Positions 27,108-36,135 of a stretch of 64,000 bases of DNA are shown piece after piece. The position numbers and the translations under genes are program-made. The stretch is taken from contig NZ_JAMLJK010000001.1 of NCBI RefSeq assembly GCF_023700005.1, forward strand, positions 1,781,096 through 1,845,095. The letters run 5' to 3'. The DNA is from Larsenimonas rhizosphaerae (GTDB lineage: Bacteria; Pseudomonadota; Gammaproteobacteria; Pseudomonadales; Halomonadaceae). Each line of letters opens with the position of its first letter. The first letter of the stretch is position 1. The notes under the pieces are model-generated. The model was not told the DNA's origin, did not search any database, and was given only the letters and a program-made list of their open reading frames with translations.

Positions 27108-28682
27108 ATGACTGATCAACGCCTGCCCGTTCGCCGCGCCCTGCTGAGCGTATCCGACAAGACCGATGTCGTTGCCTTTGCAAGGCAGCTGGCAGACCGC
27201 AACATTGAACTGCTATCGACCGGTGGCACTTACAGGCTGCTTAGTGACAACGGCATTCCCGTCACGGAAGTATCGCAGCACACCGGATTCCCCGAAATCA
27301 TGGATGGCCGTGTCAAAACACTGCACCCCAAAATCCATGGTGGCATTCTGGGACGCCGCGGTCAGGATGATGCAGTCATGGCAGAGCACGATATTGCTCC
27401 GATCGACATGGTGGTCGTCAACCTCTACCCCTTCCGTGAAACCATTCTCAAGGAAGGCTGCACCCTGGGCGAAGCTGTCGAGAATATTGATATTGGCGGC
27501 CCGACCATGGTGCGCTCCTGCGCAAAGAACCATGCCTGGACATCGATTGTCGTCAGTCATCATGACTACAACGATATCATCGCCGAGCTGGATACCTGTC
27601 AGGGGGCCGTCAGTGACGACTTCCGGTACCGCCTGGCGGTCAAGGCGTTCGAACATACCGCAGGCTACGATGCGGCCATTGCGACCTACCTGAGCCAGCA
27701 GATCGAAGACGATGGCTTCCCCGCGACCTGGACGACGCAGTACGACAAGAAGCAGTCCATGCGCTACGGGGAGAATCCTCATCAGAAGGCCGCATTTTAT
27801 ATTGACCCCCATGCCAGCGAGCCCAGCATCTCGACTGCCCGGCAACTACAGGGCAAGGCACTGTCGTTCAATAATGTGGCCGATACCGACGCCGCGCTCG
27901 AATGTGTCAAAAGCTTCGACGTACCGGCGTGCGTCATCGTCAAGCATGCCAATCCCTGTGGCGTGGCAACCAGCCAGACAAGCCTGCTGGATGCATACGA
28001 GCGGGCCTTTGCCACGGACAGTGAATCTGCCTTCGGCGGCATTATCGCCTTCAACCGTTCTCTGGATGCAGACACCGCCAGGGCTATTGTCGAGCGTCAG
28101 TTCGTTGAGGTCATCATTGCACCGAGCATCAGTACCGAAGCTCAGGACATCGTAGCGGCCAAGGCCAATGTACGACTGCTCGAATGTGGTGAGTGGTCAG
28201 GCACCCCCCTCTCCGGCGATGTTGACTTCAAGCGTGTCAAGGGCGGCCTATTGGTGCAGGACCTCGATCAGGGCATGGTCGAGAAGGAAGAGCTTGTCGT
28301 GGTGACAGAGCGCGCACCAAGCGATGCCGAGCTCGCTGACCTGCTGTTTGCGTGGCGCGTAGCAAAGTTTGTCAAATCCAATGCGATTGTATATGCCAGT
28401 GATCAGCGCACTGTCGGTGTCGGTGCAGGCCAGATGAGTCGTGTCAACTCGGCACGCATCGCCGGCATCAAGGCTGAACACGCAGGACTTGAGGTCAAGG
28501 GATCAGTCATGGCCTCCGATGCCTTTTTCCCGTTCAGGGATGGCATCGACAATGCCGCCGCCGCAGGCATCAAGGCGGTTATTCAGCCAGGGGGTTCCAT
28601 GCGGGATCAGGAAGTCATCGATGCTGCCAATGAGGCCGGTATTGCCATGGTCTTCACCGGCATGCGCCATTTCCGGCACTGA
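27108..28682 (+). CDS. purH: Bifunctional AICAR transformylase / IMP cyclohydrolase PurH
   Basis: A 524-residue enzyme that makes the last two steps of IMP synthesis. The N-terminal cyclohydrolase (MGS-like) domain has [11 protein letters not shown] and [20 protein letters not shown]. The C-terminal formyltransferase has [11 protein letters not shown], the catalytic KHANPCG and a final [11 protein letters not shown] block. It follows fis by 49 bases and ends at a strong terminator. Confidence 0.98.
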   Translation: MTDQRLPVRRALLSVSDKTDVVAFARQLADRNIELLSTGGTYRLLSDNGIPVTEVSQHTGFPEIMDGRVKTLHPKIHGGILGRRGQDDAVMAEHDIAPIDMVVVNLYPFRETILKEGCTLGEAVENIDIGGPTMVRSCAKNHAWTSIVVSHHDYNDIIAELDTCQGAVSDDFRYRLAVKAFEHTAGYDAAIATYLSQQIEDDGFPATWTTQYDKKQSMRYGENPHQKAAFYIDPHASEPSISTARQLQGKALSFNNVADTDAALECVKSFDVPACVIVKHANPCGVATSQTSLLDAYERAFATDSESAFGGIIAFNRSLDADTARAIVERQFVEVIIAPSISTEAQDIVAAKANVRLLECGEWSGTPLSGDVDFKRVKGGLLVQDLDQGMVEKEELVVVTERAPSDAELADLLFAWRVAKFVKSNAIVYASDQRTVGVGAGQMSRVNSARIAGIKAEHAGLEVKGSVMASDAFFPFRDGIDNAAAAGIKAVIQPGGSMRDQEVIDAANEAGIAMVFTGMRHFRH

Positions 28683-28709
28683 TCGACAGCAGCCACGGTT
28701 AGACATCAA

Positions 28710-28741
28710 AAAAGGGCAGCCCCGAGAGGGCTGCCCTTTTT
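28710..28741 (+). terminator. Intrinsic terminator of purH
   Basis: A 9-bp stem GGGCAGCCC/GGGCTGCCC with loop CGAGA, then TTTTT. Confidence 0.93.
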
Positions 28742-29041
28742 ATAGTGACCATCGAACACTGCCATCGCGCCAACCCGGGCAGCAGAAACAGATAAGCGTT
28801 TTTCGACGAAAATCACCTCTTCTTACGTTCAAAAACAACTACTGACCCTTACCTTCAGAAGGCGATACTCGTTATACTTTGGTCATATATCAATTTGTAA
28901 CGAAAATCTACACAAAAAATGTATTTGTTGGCTATCACGGCACAGACATTAGCTGAAATCTAACTTAGACTTGCGCCCGAAGTATGATTACATGCTTCAG
29001 GATTACGAAAAACCATTATTCTAAACTCCAAGGAATATGAA
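28742..29041 (+). promoter_or_regulatory. AT-rich upstream region of the secreted mini-peptide gene
   Basis: This 300-base gap has no gene, and from about 28800 is clearly richer in A and T than its neighbours. Promoter-like hexamers on the plus strand are TATACT (28872-28877) and TATGAT near 28983, the latter with a poor -35 16-17 bases upstream. CCAAGGAATATGAA before the ATG at 29042 is a good ribosome site. Which promoter is used cannot be told from sequence. Confidence 0.4.
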
Positions 29042-29185
29042 ATGTTCAAGGCTTTCACTGCTAAAATCGTTACAACTGTTATCGTAACTGTCAGCGTTAC
29101 TGCCGGCGCTTATGCCTACTCCCAGACTACTTCTACCACCACTACCTCTTATTTCTCCGGTACTGCTGGTCAGATCTGCGGCTGA
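29042..29185 (+). CDS. 47-residue Thr-rich secreted peptide, unknown family
   Basis: A short gene with strong independent support: AAGGA 7 bases before the ATG, a stop at 29183, and a strong terminator 18 bases further. Residues 1-25 look like a signal peptide: Lys3 and Lys8, a hydrophobic stretch of Val, Ile, Thr and Ala, then AYA for signal peptidase I. Cleavage would leave a 22-residue peptide rich in Thr/Ser (STTTTSYFSG) ending in a Cys-Gly. Twelve of 47 residues are Thr; eight use ACT, and Ala is mostly GCT. This is unlike the ACC/GCC bias of neighbours and is typical of very highly expressed genes. I do not recognise the family. It could instead stay membrane-anchored. It converges with an acyltransferase gene. 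Confidence 0.75.
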   Translation: MFKAFTAKIVTTVIVTVSVTAGAYAYSQTTSTTTTSYFSGTAGQICG

Positions 29186-29203
29186 GAATATCTCGGCACG
29201 TGG

Positions 29204-29230
29204 AAGCTGCCCTTATGGGCAGCTTTTTTT
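29204..29230 (+). terminator. Intrinsic terminator of the mini-peptide gene
   Basis: A 9-bp stem AAGCTGCCC/GGGCAGCTT with loop TTAT, then TTTTTTT. It lies just before the end of the convergent acyltransferase gene. Confidence 0.93.
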
Positions 29231-29242
29231 ATGCATGAATAT

Positions 29243-30307
29243 TCAGCGCCTGCCTGACAGCAACATCCCCTGCTGCCACTGCGGAAGTGAGAAAAGCCCC
29301 TTGCCTGCTCCCTGATTCAATAGCCTGTAGACCCCCAGACACACCGCAATATTGACAGCTGTTGCGATGATCGGAAGCACAGCGGCACTCAGTTCAGAAT
29401 AAAGGCCCAGTTCGGCAAAAGGCAGAACAAGCTGACAGGTCAGCAGGATGGTCATTTTGTGCATGACATAGATCGGAAGGGTATTTCGCCCCATGTAACA
29501 GGTAGTCTTCAGCGACAGATAGCGGGATACCAGACAGAAAAAGTCCAGACCTGCCAGCACCATGAAAATGGCCAGCAATGTTCGCCCGCCCGGTACATAA
29601 AGCCAGTCATAATAGGCCGCAGTCGGTAACAGCAGACAGGTCAGCGTTGAGAAACAGAGAAATCGCTTGAGACTGAACTCCCGAAATGCCAGCAGCAACT
29701 GTTCCCGGTAAAAACAGCCAACGGCGAAAAAGAAAGCATTTTCCGCAATGCCCTTGATGCCCCAGTTATGAATAAACGAGATCGAAAAGATCGACAGCAT
29801 CAGGGAAACGAGTACCGCCGCATGGCCATACCGGCGCATCAGTTTGAACGCGACAAAATAAATCGCCAGCGCATATAGATACCACACACCGTTGGTACCA
29901 TTCAGTATTGTTGAAAGCAGTTCGCCAGGCCCTGCAGGCAGTTCACCGGCATTGGGTACTGCTGCAGTATTGGCATAATGCGCCAGAAGCCAGGCCGTTA
30001 CCGTGCGCGCCAGATACCACAACACATAAAGCCAAAGCATCAGATAAAGCCGAGGCCTGATGGAATCCCCCCAACTCCGCTTGACGATGGCTGAATGTGC
30101 AAGCAGTCCGGAGATCAGGAAAAACAGCGGCATTCTCAAAGGCTTGAGGGCAATGACGAGGTTATACCAGACCTTGTGCGCCAGCGTCTGATTGAAAGTA
30201 CTGGCATCCATCATGAAATAAACGGCGTGATAGAGTACAACCAGAACAATACAGACCCCCTTGGCCGCATCAATCCAGTCCATCCTTCCCTTTGCATCTA
30301 CACTCAT
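29243..30307 (-). CDS. Acyltransferase family 3 membrane protein
   Basis: A 354-residue polytopic protein of the acyltransferase-3 family (OatA/WecH-like, no SGNH domain). Such proteins move acetyl or other acyl groups onto surface sugars. The family opening RMDWIDAAKGVCIVLVVLYH, with a conserved His, and about ten membrane segments are visible; LRMPLFFLISGLL is a second typical block. The acceptor cannot be told. ATG 30307 gives the normal family start. The upstream sequence is AT-rich and holds a palindrome. No sugar gene lies next to it. Confidence 0.85.
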   Translation of the reverse strand: MSVDAKGRMDWIDAAKGVCIVLVVLYHAVYFMMDASTFNQTLAHKVWYNLVIALKPLRMPLFFLISGLLAHSAIVKRSWGDSIRPRLYLMLWLYVLWYLARTVTAWLLAHYANTAAVPNAGELPAGPGELLSTILNGTNGVWYLYALAIYFVAFKLMRRYGHAAVLVSLMLSIFSISFIHNWGIKGIAENAFFFAVGCFYREQLLLAFREFSLKRFLCFSTLTCLLLPTAAYYDWLYVPGGRTLLAIFMVLAGLDFFCLVSRYLSLKTTCYMGRNTLPIYVMHKMTILLTCQLVLPFAELGLYSELSAAVLPIIATAVNIAVCLGVYRLLNQGAGKGLFSLPQWQQGMLLSGRR

Positions 30308-30321
30308 GATCACTGCCTGCG

Positions 30322-30340
30322 GATTAAATATCATTTAATC
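30322..30340. promoter_or_regulatory. Perfect palindrome upstream of the acyltransferase gene
   Basis: GATTAAAT-ATC-ATTTAATC, an 8-bp perfect inverted repeat with a 3-base spacer, lies 15 bases before the acyltransferase ATG. Its position near a likely -10 or transcript start suggests a repressor operator. A second, related AT palindrome (TCATTAA and TTAATGA) lies at 30413-30430. Confidence 0.4.
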
Positions 30341-30449
30341 ATCCAATAATCCGCGACAAGGGTCTATTTAATCTACGTTAATATACAAAAAATAATATAG
30401 TGGCTACATCGACTCATTAATGTTTAATGATGTACAGGCCACACCACCA

Positions 30450-30475
30450 TAAAAAAGCGCTCCGACTGGAGCGCT
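30450..30475 (-). terminator. Intrinsic terminator of the adenine deaminase gene
   Basis: An 8-bp stem AGCGCTCC/GGAGCGCT with loop GACT and a minus-strand T-run (plus 30450-30455), 30 bases past the gene stop. Confidence 0.9.
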
Positions 30476-30504
30476 ATGACACATTATAAAACCGACGATT
30501 TATT

Positions 30505-31509
30505 TCAGGGATTACCTGTGGCCTTTTCAAGCTGGGCATAAAGCGCTTCGCGACGTGCTGGCGTTACAAATGCTGCTTCAATGGCGTTGCGTGTCAAAAG
30601 TACCCAGGTATCACGGGAAAATGCAAAGGCGTTCTGAACAGCCTCGTAATTGGCATTCATGTACCCGCCAAAATAAGCCGGGTCATCGGAATTGATGGTG
30701 ACACACAGGCCACGCTCGATCATGGCGGGCAAGGGATGGCCGGTCATGTCGGGAACGGTCTTGAGATAGACATTCGATAACGGGCAGACCGTCAATGGAA
30801 TGCGGCGGGCAATCAGGGTTTCTACCAGTGCCTCGTCATCAAGGCACCGAATGCCGTGGTCAATACGCTCGACCCCCAGGGTGTCCAGCGCACTTCGAAT
30901 ATAGCTGGCAGGCCCTTCTTCCCCGGCGTGTGCCACGAGGTGGAATTCGTCTTCACGGGCACGATCAAAGACCCGGGCAAACTTCTCGGGCGGGTTGCCC
31001 ACCTCGGCAGAATCAAGGCCGATCCCGATGAAATGCTCGCGATACGCCAGTGCCGCTTCGTAGGTTTCAAGGGCGTGCTCCTCGGTCATGTCGCGCAAAA
31101 AGCTCAGGATGATGGCGCTGGAAATACCCATCTCCCGCTCGGCGTCCTGACATGCCCGGGTAATCCCCTCAAGCTGGGTTGACAGCGCCACCCCGCGTGA
31201 CAGGTGAGCCTGCGGATCAAAGAAAAGCTCGGTATGGACCACATTGTTGGCCTGACAGCGCGTGAGGTAGGCCCACGTCAGATCATAGAAATCCGCTTCG
31301 GTGAACAACACGTTCATGCCTTGATAATAGAGGTCAAGGAAGGACTGCAGATCCTCGAAGTCATAGGCAGCCCTGACAGCCTCGACCGAATCAAAAGGCA
31401 GCGTTACCTCATTGCGGCGAGCAAGCTCGAACATGAGCTCGGGCTCCAGCGTTCCTTCAATGTGCAAGTGCAACTCGACCTTGGGCAGCTGGTGTAAAAA
31501 TGAGCTCAC
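30505..31509 (-). CDS. Adenine deaminase, adenosine-deaminase superfamily
   Basis: A 334-residue metal-dependent hydrolase. The zinc motifs are KVELHLHIEGTLEPEL, the catalytic HAGEEG, and NSDDPAYFGGYMNANY. The last block, with PAYFGGY after SDD, marks the adenine deaminase branch (like Pseudomonas PA0148 and yeast Aah1) rather than true adenosine deaminase, so the likely reaction is adenine to hypoxanthine. GTG 31509 is preceded by AGGAG at 6 bases and gives the family length; the extension to 31602 is not conserved-looking. Many automatic annotations would call it adenosine deaminase. Confidence 0.92.
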   Translation of the reverse strand: MSSFLHQLPKVELHLHIEGTLEPELMFELARRNEVTLPFDSVEAVRAAYDFEDLQSFLDLYYQGMNVLFTEADFYDLTWAYLTRCQANNVVHTELFFDPQAHLSRGVALSTQLEGITRACQDAEREMGISSAIILSFLRDMTEEHALETYEAALAYREHFIGIGLDSAEVGNPPEKFARVFDRAREDEFHLVAHAGEEGPASYIRSALDTLGVERIDHGIRCLDDEALVETLIARRIPLTVCPLSNVYLKTVPDMTGHPLPAMIERGLCVTINSDDPAYFGGYMNANYEAVQNAFAFSRDTWVLLTRNAIEAAFVTPARREALYAQLEKATGNP

Positions 31510-31718
31510 GTTAATCTCCTGCAACTGTTGATGTCGTAACCGATGGGGAATTATCCCATGTTTTCGATCCAGATGCCGCTTCCTCCCTGCACCTTTCGTC
31601 AACTAGACCAAAGGTGTCTATACAGCCAGCGTAGCGGTCGCTAGATTTTGTCTGAGAGAACAATATTCTACCTTACAGAATTGTAAGGTTCGAAAACCGG
31701 TCTGCGAGGAGCACTTCA

Positions 31719-32705
31719 ATGAAAAAAACGATTCCCATGGCCTGGCTTGCGGCCACTACCCTTACGTTCGCTGCCGGCTCCGCACTGGCGTTTGAACCGC
31801 ATGGAAAGGTTGACTGCATCGCGCCCTCTGACCCGGGCGGCGGCTGGGACTTCACCTGCCGTAGTGTTGGCCGACTCCTTGAGCAACAGGACATCGTGCC
31901 GGCCAGCGTTCAGACCACCAATATGGCTGGTGCCGGTGGCGGCGTAGCTTTCGCTCACACCATCAGCAAACGCAGCACCGATGATCAATTGATTGTGGCG
32001 GCCAGTACGGCAACCACCACCCGCCTGGCACAAAAGCAGTTCCCGGGCATGAGTGCCGACATGGTGAAGTGGGTCGCGGCGCTGGGAGCAGACTACGGAA
32101 TCATTGCAGTTGGCAAGGACTCCCCCTACAACTCACTGAATGACCTGATTGCAGCCATCAAGAAGGACCCACGCTCGGTATCCTTTGCCGGCGGCAGTGC
32201 AACCGGCGGCTGGGACCACCTCAAGGTACTCCAGACAGCCGAGGCCGCCGGGGTAGACAAGATCAAGCGCATCAAATATCTGTCCTTCAATAATGGCGGT
32301 GAAGCCATCACGCAGATCCTGGGTGGCCACATTACGGCCTTTACCGGCGACATTTCCGAATCGGTAGGTTTTATCGAGTCCGGCGACCTGAAGGTTCTCG
32401 CCGTGCTGTCTGACGAACGACTGCCGGAGCCGCTGGACAACATTCCGACAGCCAGGGAACAAGGGGTGGATACGGTCGGTGCCAACTGGCGCGGTTTCTA
32501 CATGCCCGGCAAGGTGTCGGATGACAGCTACCAGTGGTGGGTCAAGACCATGGATCAGCTTTACGCCACGGACGCCTGGAAATCGGTCATGAAGCAAAAC
32601 GGACTGATGCCCTTCCATCTTTCAGGTCAGGAATTCTCGGACTACGTACATCAACAGATCAAGGATATCAGCACACTGTCCAAAGAAATCGGCCTGACAA
32701 AATGA
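31719..32705 (+). CDS. tctC: Tripartite tricarboxylate transporter binding protein TctC
   Basis: A 328-residue periplasmic binding protein of the TctC/Bug family. The signal peptide ends near ALAFEP (residues about 1-24). The family blocks VDCIAPSDPGGGWDFTCR and NMAGAGGGVAF are present. It delivers a carboxylate, often citrate or another tricarboxylate, to TctAB; the ligand cannot be read from sequence. A GAGG ribosome site lies before the ATG. Its stop overlaps the tctB start (ATGA). Confidence 0.94.
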   Translation: MKKTIPMAWLAATTLTFAAGSALAFEPHGKVDCIAPSDPGGGWDFTCRSVGRLLEQQDIVPASVQTTNMAGAGGGVAFAHTISKRSTDDQLIVAASTATTTRLAQKQFPGMSADMVKWVAALGADYGIIAVGKDSPYNSLNDLIAAIKKDPRSVSFAGGSATGGWDHLKVLQTAEAAGVDKIKRIKYLSFNNGGEAITQILGGHITAFTGDISESVGFIESGDLKVLAVLSDERLPEPLDNIPTAREQGVDTVGANWRGFYMPGKVSDDSYQWWVKTMDQLYATDAWKSVMKQNGLMPFHLSGQEFSDYVHQQIKDISTLSKEIGLTK

Positions 32706-33145
32706 GGATCAATGATCGCCTGTTCGGAGCCCTTTTCCTCCTGCTGGCCGTCGCGTACGGCTGGCAGGCACAACAGTTCCCCGAGCCCATGGGGGGCAGT
32801 GAAGCCATCGGACCGTCAACGTTCCCCACGCTACTGGCTGTCGTTCTGGGGCTTGGCAGCCTTTATATGATGCTCAAGCCGGACGAGGATGAAGCCTGGC
32901 CGGTAGGGAAAACGCTGGTGGAGCTTATCGGCATCATCGTCATTCTGGTGGTCTACACCGCACTGCTTGAAACGGTCGGATTCGTGATCATGACCACCCT
33001 GGCTGTTGCCCTGCTCAGCTGGCGCATGCAGGCCCCACCGCTCAAGGCGTTGATGACCGGGCTTGTCAGTGCCGTAGTGGCCTTTGTCATTTTCAACTAC
33101 GGGCTTGAACTCACCCTGCCTGACGGCATTCTGGAGCTGGGCTGA
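32702..33145 (+). CDS. tctB: Tripartite tricarboxylate transporter small membrane subunit TctB
   Basis: A 147-residue protein with four predicted membrane segments, matching the TctB family. It starts MRINDRLFGALFLLLAVAYG and contains the typical GPSTFPTLLAVVLGLGSLYM region. It overlaps tctC by 4 bases and tctA by 1, so the three subunits are translated in coupled fashion. The open frame to 32534 lies inside tctC. Confidence 0.93.
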   Translation: MRINDRLFGALFLLLAVAYGWQAQQFPEPMGGSEAIGPSTFPTLLAVVLGLGSLYMMLKPDEDEAWPVGKTLVELIGIIVILVVYTALLETVGFVIMTTLAVALLSWRMQAPPLKALMTGLVSAVVAFVIFNYGLELTLPDGILELG

Positions 33146-34647
33146 TGGAAACACTCAATTACCTGATGGATGGTTTCAGTGTTGCCCTGACGCCAACCAA
33201 TCTATTACTGGCATTGATCGGATCCTTCCTGGGCACCTTGATCGGCGCCCTTCCAGGCCTTGGTCCGGCCAATGGCGTGGCCATTCTCATTCCTCTGGCC
33301 TTTACGCTGGGCCTGCCGCCGGAATCGGCACTGATCATGCTGACAGCCGTATACGCCGGCGCCATGTATGGTGGTCGGATTTCCTCGATTCTTTTGAATA
33401 TCCCGGGTGACGAGCCAGCCATGATGACCTGCCTGGACGGCTACCCCATGGCACAGCAGGGCAAGGCTGCCGAGGCACTGACCATTTCAGCGGTAGCCTC
33501 GTTCATCGGCAGCATAGTGGCCACGATCGGCCTGATTATCCTGGCGCCGGTACTGGCTGACTTTGCCCTGCATTTCGGAGCAGCAGAATACTTTGCCCTT
33601 TTCGTGCTGGCCTTTGCTACCCTGGGCGGCATTACCGGCAAGAATCCGGTCAAGACCATTGTGGCAGCAGCACTTGGTCTGATGATGTCGACCATCGGTA
33701 TCGATATCTCTACCGGCCAGCCTCGCTATACGTTCAACACCCTGGAACTGTTTGAAGGCATAGATTTCATCATTGCCATCGTAGGCCTTTTTGCCATCTC
33801 CGAACTCCTGTTTTTCATCGAAAAGCACATGGGTGAAGGAGAAAGCATGGTCAAAATGAACAAGCTGACCATCAGCATCAAGGAAGTAATCGCTGTTCTG
33901 CCGACCAGCCTTCGCTGCGGTGTCGTCGGGTTTATTGCCGGGGTACTGCCAGGCGCCGGCGCCTCACTGGGCAGTTTTTTGAGCTACACCGTTGAAAAAC
34001 GGATCCTCGGCAGCAAAAACCGCTTCGGAGAAGGTGATCCTCGCGGCGTAGCCGCGCCGGAAGCCGGCAATAATGGCGCAGCCAATGGTGCACTCGTTCC
34101 CATGCTGACGCTGGGGATTCCGGGCAGTGGTACCACGGCGGTCCTTCTGGCCATGCTGGTGTCACTCAACATTACGCCGGGCCCAATGATGTTTCAGCAG
34201 CATGCAGACATCGTATGGGGGGTTATTGCCGCACTGCTGGTCGGTAACGTGCTCCTGCTGCTGCTCAACATCCCGATGATCGGTATTTTCGTCAAACTGC
34301 TGTCAGTGCCGCCGAAGTACCTGATGCCGATCGTGACGCTGGTAGCCATCGTGGGCATCTATTCCATCAGCCACTCGCCCTTTGATCTGTACTTCATGGT
34401 GGCCTTCGGGGTGCTGGGCTATATCCTGCGCAAAACCGAAATTCCGCTGGTACCCGTGATTCTGGGCCTGCTGCTGGGGCCTGAAATGGAGAAAAACCTG
34501 CGTCATGCCATGACCCTGTCAGATGGGGACTGGAGTGTACTGTGGGGCACGCCACTGGCCATCGGCATCTGGGCCGTCGCCATTCTGGGTCTGGTACTGC
34601 CTTATATCGTGGGACCGGTACTCAGAAAACGCATGCAACGTTCCTGA
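33145..34647 (+). CDS. tctA: Tripartite tricarboxylate transporter large membrane subunit TctA
   Basis: A 500-residue polytopic permease of the TctA family, driven by an ion gradient. Family blocks visible are GALPGLGPANGVAILIPL, YAGAMYGGRISSILLNIPG and LGIPGSGTTAVLLAMLV. It ends at a strong terminator 21 bases downstream, closing the tctCBA operon. No tctDE two-component regulator is adjacent. Confidence 0.96.
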   Translation: METLNYLMDGFSVALTPTNLLLALIGSFLGTLIGALPGLGPANGVAILIPLAFTLGLPPESALIMLTAVYAGAMYGGRISSILLNIPGDEPAMMTCLDGYPMAQQGKAAEALTISAVASFIGSIVATIGLIILAPVLADFALHFGAAEYFALFVLAFATLGGITGKNPVKTIVAAALGLMMSTIGIDISTGQPRYTFNTLELFEGIDFIIAIVGLFAISELLFFIEKHMGEGESMVKMNKLTISIKEVIAVLPTSLRCGVVGFIAGVLPGAGASLGSFLSYTVEKRILGSKNRFGEGDPRGVAAPEAGNNGAANGALVPMLTLGIPGSGTTAVLLAMLVSLNITPGPMMFQQHADIVWGVIAALLVGNVLLLLLNIPMIGIFVKLLSVPPKYLMPIVTLVAIVGIYSISHSPFDLYFMVAFGVLGYILRKTEIPLVPVILGLLLGPEMEKNLRHAMTLSDGDWSVLWGTPLAIGIWAVAILGLVLPYIVGPVLRKRMQRS

Positions 34648-34668
34648 GTCGACCGCGCAGCTCATCAA

Positions 34669-34699
34669 AACGGCCTCTTCCTGAAGAGGCCGTTTTTTT
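34669..34699 (+). terminator. Intrinsic terminator of tctCBA
   Basis: A 12-bp stem AACGGCCTCTTC/GAAGAGGCCGTT followed by TTTTTTT. Confidence 0.93.
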
Positions 34700-34779
34700 G
34701 CCACCCATGTTCAGCCTCGTTTCACAGCCGGACTACGTGTTAAAATACTCCTTTCCTGAAGCTGTCAGAGGCGATGTCC

Positions 34780-35148
34780 ATGGCACTATATCTTCTGACC
34801 TTTTCCGTTTGCCTTGTCATTCTGGGTTTCATGGTGGTAGCGCTGGTGCTTTCACGCCGTACTTCGCGTTATCGCACCGAGCCGGGCCAGCTGCTGGACC
34901 TGCTGGAAGCAGCGCTTGACCATCGCCTCAGTGAACATCAATGGAATGCGGTCATAGGTTATCCAATACGACATGATGACTACCTGGAGGGCGTTCGTCG
35001 GCGCTGCCAGATCATCATGGAGCAGCACGGGCAGCCCTGGCGCTTTGAACGACAGGGCCGGCTGTTTTCAGCCGCCGGAATGGAGGAGCTGGACGCCCTG
35101 CGCAGTCATCTCGCCGCTCGCCTTGGCCTTTTGGGTGTTTCAGCCTGA
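34780..35148 (+). CDS. Single-pass membrane protein of unknown function
   Basis: A 122-residue protein with one N-terminal membrane segment (LYLLTFSVCLVILGFMVVALVL) followed by RRTSRYR, so the soluble part faces the cytoplasm. That part is helical and charged, with no motif I recognise. ATG 34780 has GAGG 8 bases upstream; ATG 34774 would be too close to it. It is followed after 28 bases by the AraC regulator gene and may be cotranscribed with it. Confidence 0.75.
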   Translation: MALYLLTFSVCLVILGFMVVALVLSRRTSRYRTEPGQLLDLLEAALDHRLSEHQWNAVIGYPIRHDDYLEGVRRRCQIIMEQHGQPWRFERQGRLFSAAGMEELDALRSHLAARLGLLGVSA

Positions 35149-35176
35149 GCACGCCGACAGGAAGGAGCAGTGCTTC

Positions 35177-35941
35177 ATGACCAGCGCATCACGCCATCTG
35201 ATTCGCATCGCTCCGCTGGATGCCGTCAGCCAGCATCATGCCCATGATCATTTTCAGATTGTCATTGGCCTGTCCGGGCGAGCCGCCTTCGTGATCGATG
35301 GCCAGGGAGGAGAAATCGGTCCCTTTCAGGGCTGCCTGGTGCCTGCGGGGCGAGAGCATGCCTTTGCAGGCATTGGCAGCAATCGCCAGCTGATTCTCGA
35401 TCTGCCGGAAAACTCACAGCCCGTATCAGGCCTTTACTATCGGCATCGCCGTCTGTTTGAAGTACCCCGCTATTTTGAAATCGATGAAGGGCTGGCCCAC
35501 TACCTGGCCTTCATGGTCAAGGAAATCGATCAACAGCCAGCCGGGACCGGTAATGATCTGCTGGCAACAACCCTGCTGAGCAGCATCTATCATCGGCTCT
35601 TTACCCACGGGCATGCTACCCAGCGACTCGACCTCACCGCCATCGATGACTATATCTATCGACACATGCGCGAGGGGGTCCATGTTTCGGGCCTGGCCCA
35701 GCTGATGTTTTTGAGTACTGCCCATTTCAGTGCCCTGTTTCGTGAGCAGACAGGCATGCCACCGTACCAGTATGTCATGCGGCAACGGCTGGCTCAGGCC
35801 CGGTTTCTGCTTCGAAGCAGCGCCTCCTCGCTGACGGCCATCGCCGAGCAATGCGGCTTTGCCAACCAGAGCGCCCTGTCCCATGCCTATCGGCGCCATT
35901 TCGGTTACGCCCCTACCCGCGAGCGCCTTCGGCAGACCTGA
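35177..35941 (+). CDS. AraC-family regulator, probable proline-use activator
   Basis: A 254-residue regulator with an N-terminal cupin-like ligand domain (HHAHDHFQIVIGLSG) and a C-terminal AraC/XylS DNA-binding domain of two helix-turn-helices: HVSGLAQLMFLSTAHFSALF and LTAIAEQCGFANQSALSHAYRRHFGYAP. It lies 194 bases before putA in the same direction. In pseudomonads an AraC/XylS protein (PruR) activates put genes, and PutA here lacks its own DNA-binding domain, so control of putA/putP is a fair inference. AAGGAG precedes the ATG. Confidence 0.88.
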   Translation: MTSASRHLIRIAPLDAVSQHHAHDHFQIVIGLSGRAAFVIDGQGGEIGPFQGCLVPAGREHAFAGIGSNRQLILDLPENSQPVSGLYYRHRRLFEVPRYFEIDEGLAHYLAFMVKEIDQQPAGTGNDLLATTLLSSIYHRLFTHGHATQRLDLTAIDDYIYRHMREGVHVSGLAQLMFLSTAHFSALFREQTGMPPYQYVMRQRLAQARFLLRSSASSLTAIAEQCGFANQSALSHAYRRHFGYAPTRERLRQT

Positions 35942-36075
35942 GCGCGACAAAGAGACACACCTTCCGCAGTTCTGACATGCGACTCCTTGAAAATGACAAG
36001 ACGCCACCCCCGGCAGAACGTAAAGTCACCGCAAGGCGCATCCTTCCCTCCCCGGGAATAACACCAACAAATTTC

Positions 36076-36095
36076 CTGTTGTTTCCCGACAACAG
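36076..36095. promoter_or_regulatory. Inverted repeat upstream of putA
   Basis: CTGTTGT-TTCCCG-ACAACAG, 7-bp arms with a 6-base spacer, lies 40 bases before the putA ATG. It could be an operator or a leader hairpin. AraC proteins usually bind direct repeats, so this may belong to another regulator. Confidence 0.35.
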
Positions 36096-36135
36096 AGACC
36101 CTACTGCGCTATTCATGGCCTCGAGAGGAACCCAC

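Noticed and set aside
29112-29315. A 67-residue plus-strand frame over the mini-peptide gene
   Set aside because: It runs through the terminator hairpin, has no ribosome site, and is out of frame with the better supported 47-codon gene.
35851-36135. A 95-codon N-terminal extension of putA, which could have been a DNA-binding domain
   Set aside because: It overlaps the araC gene, has no ribbon-helix-helix pattern, and ATG 36136 has a good ribosome site.
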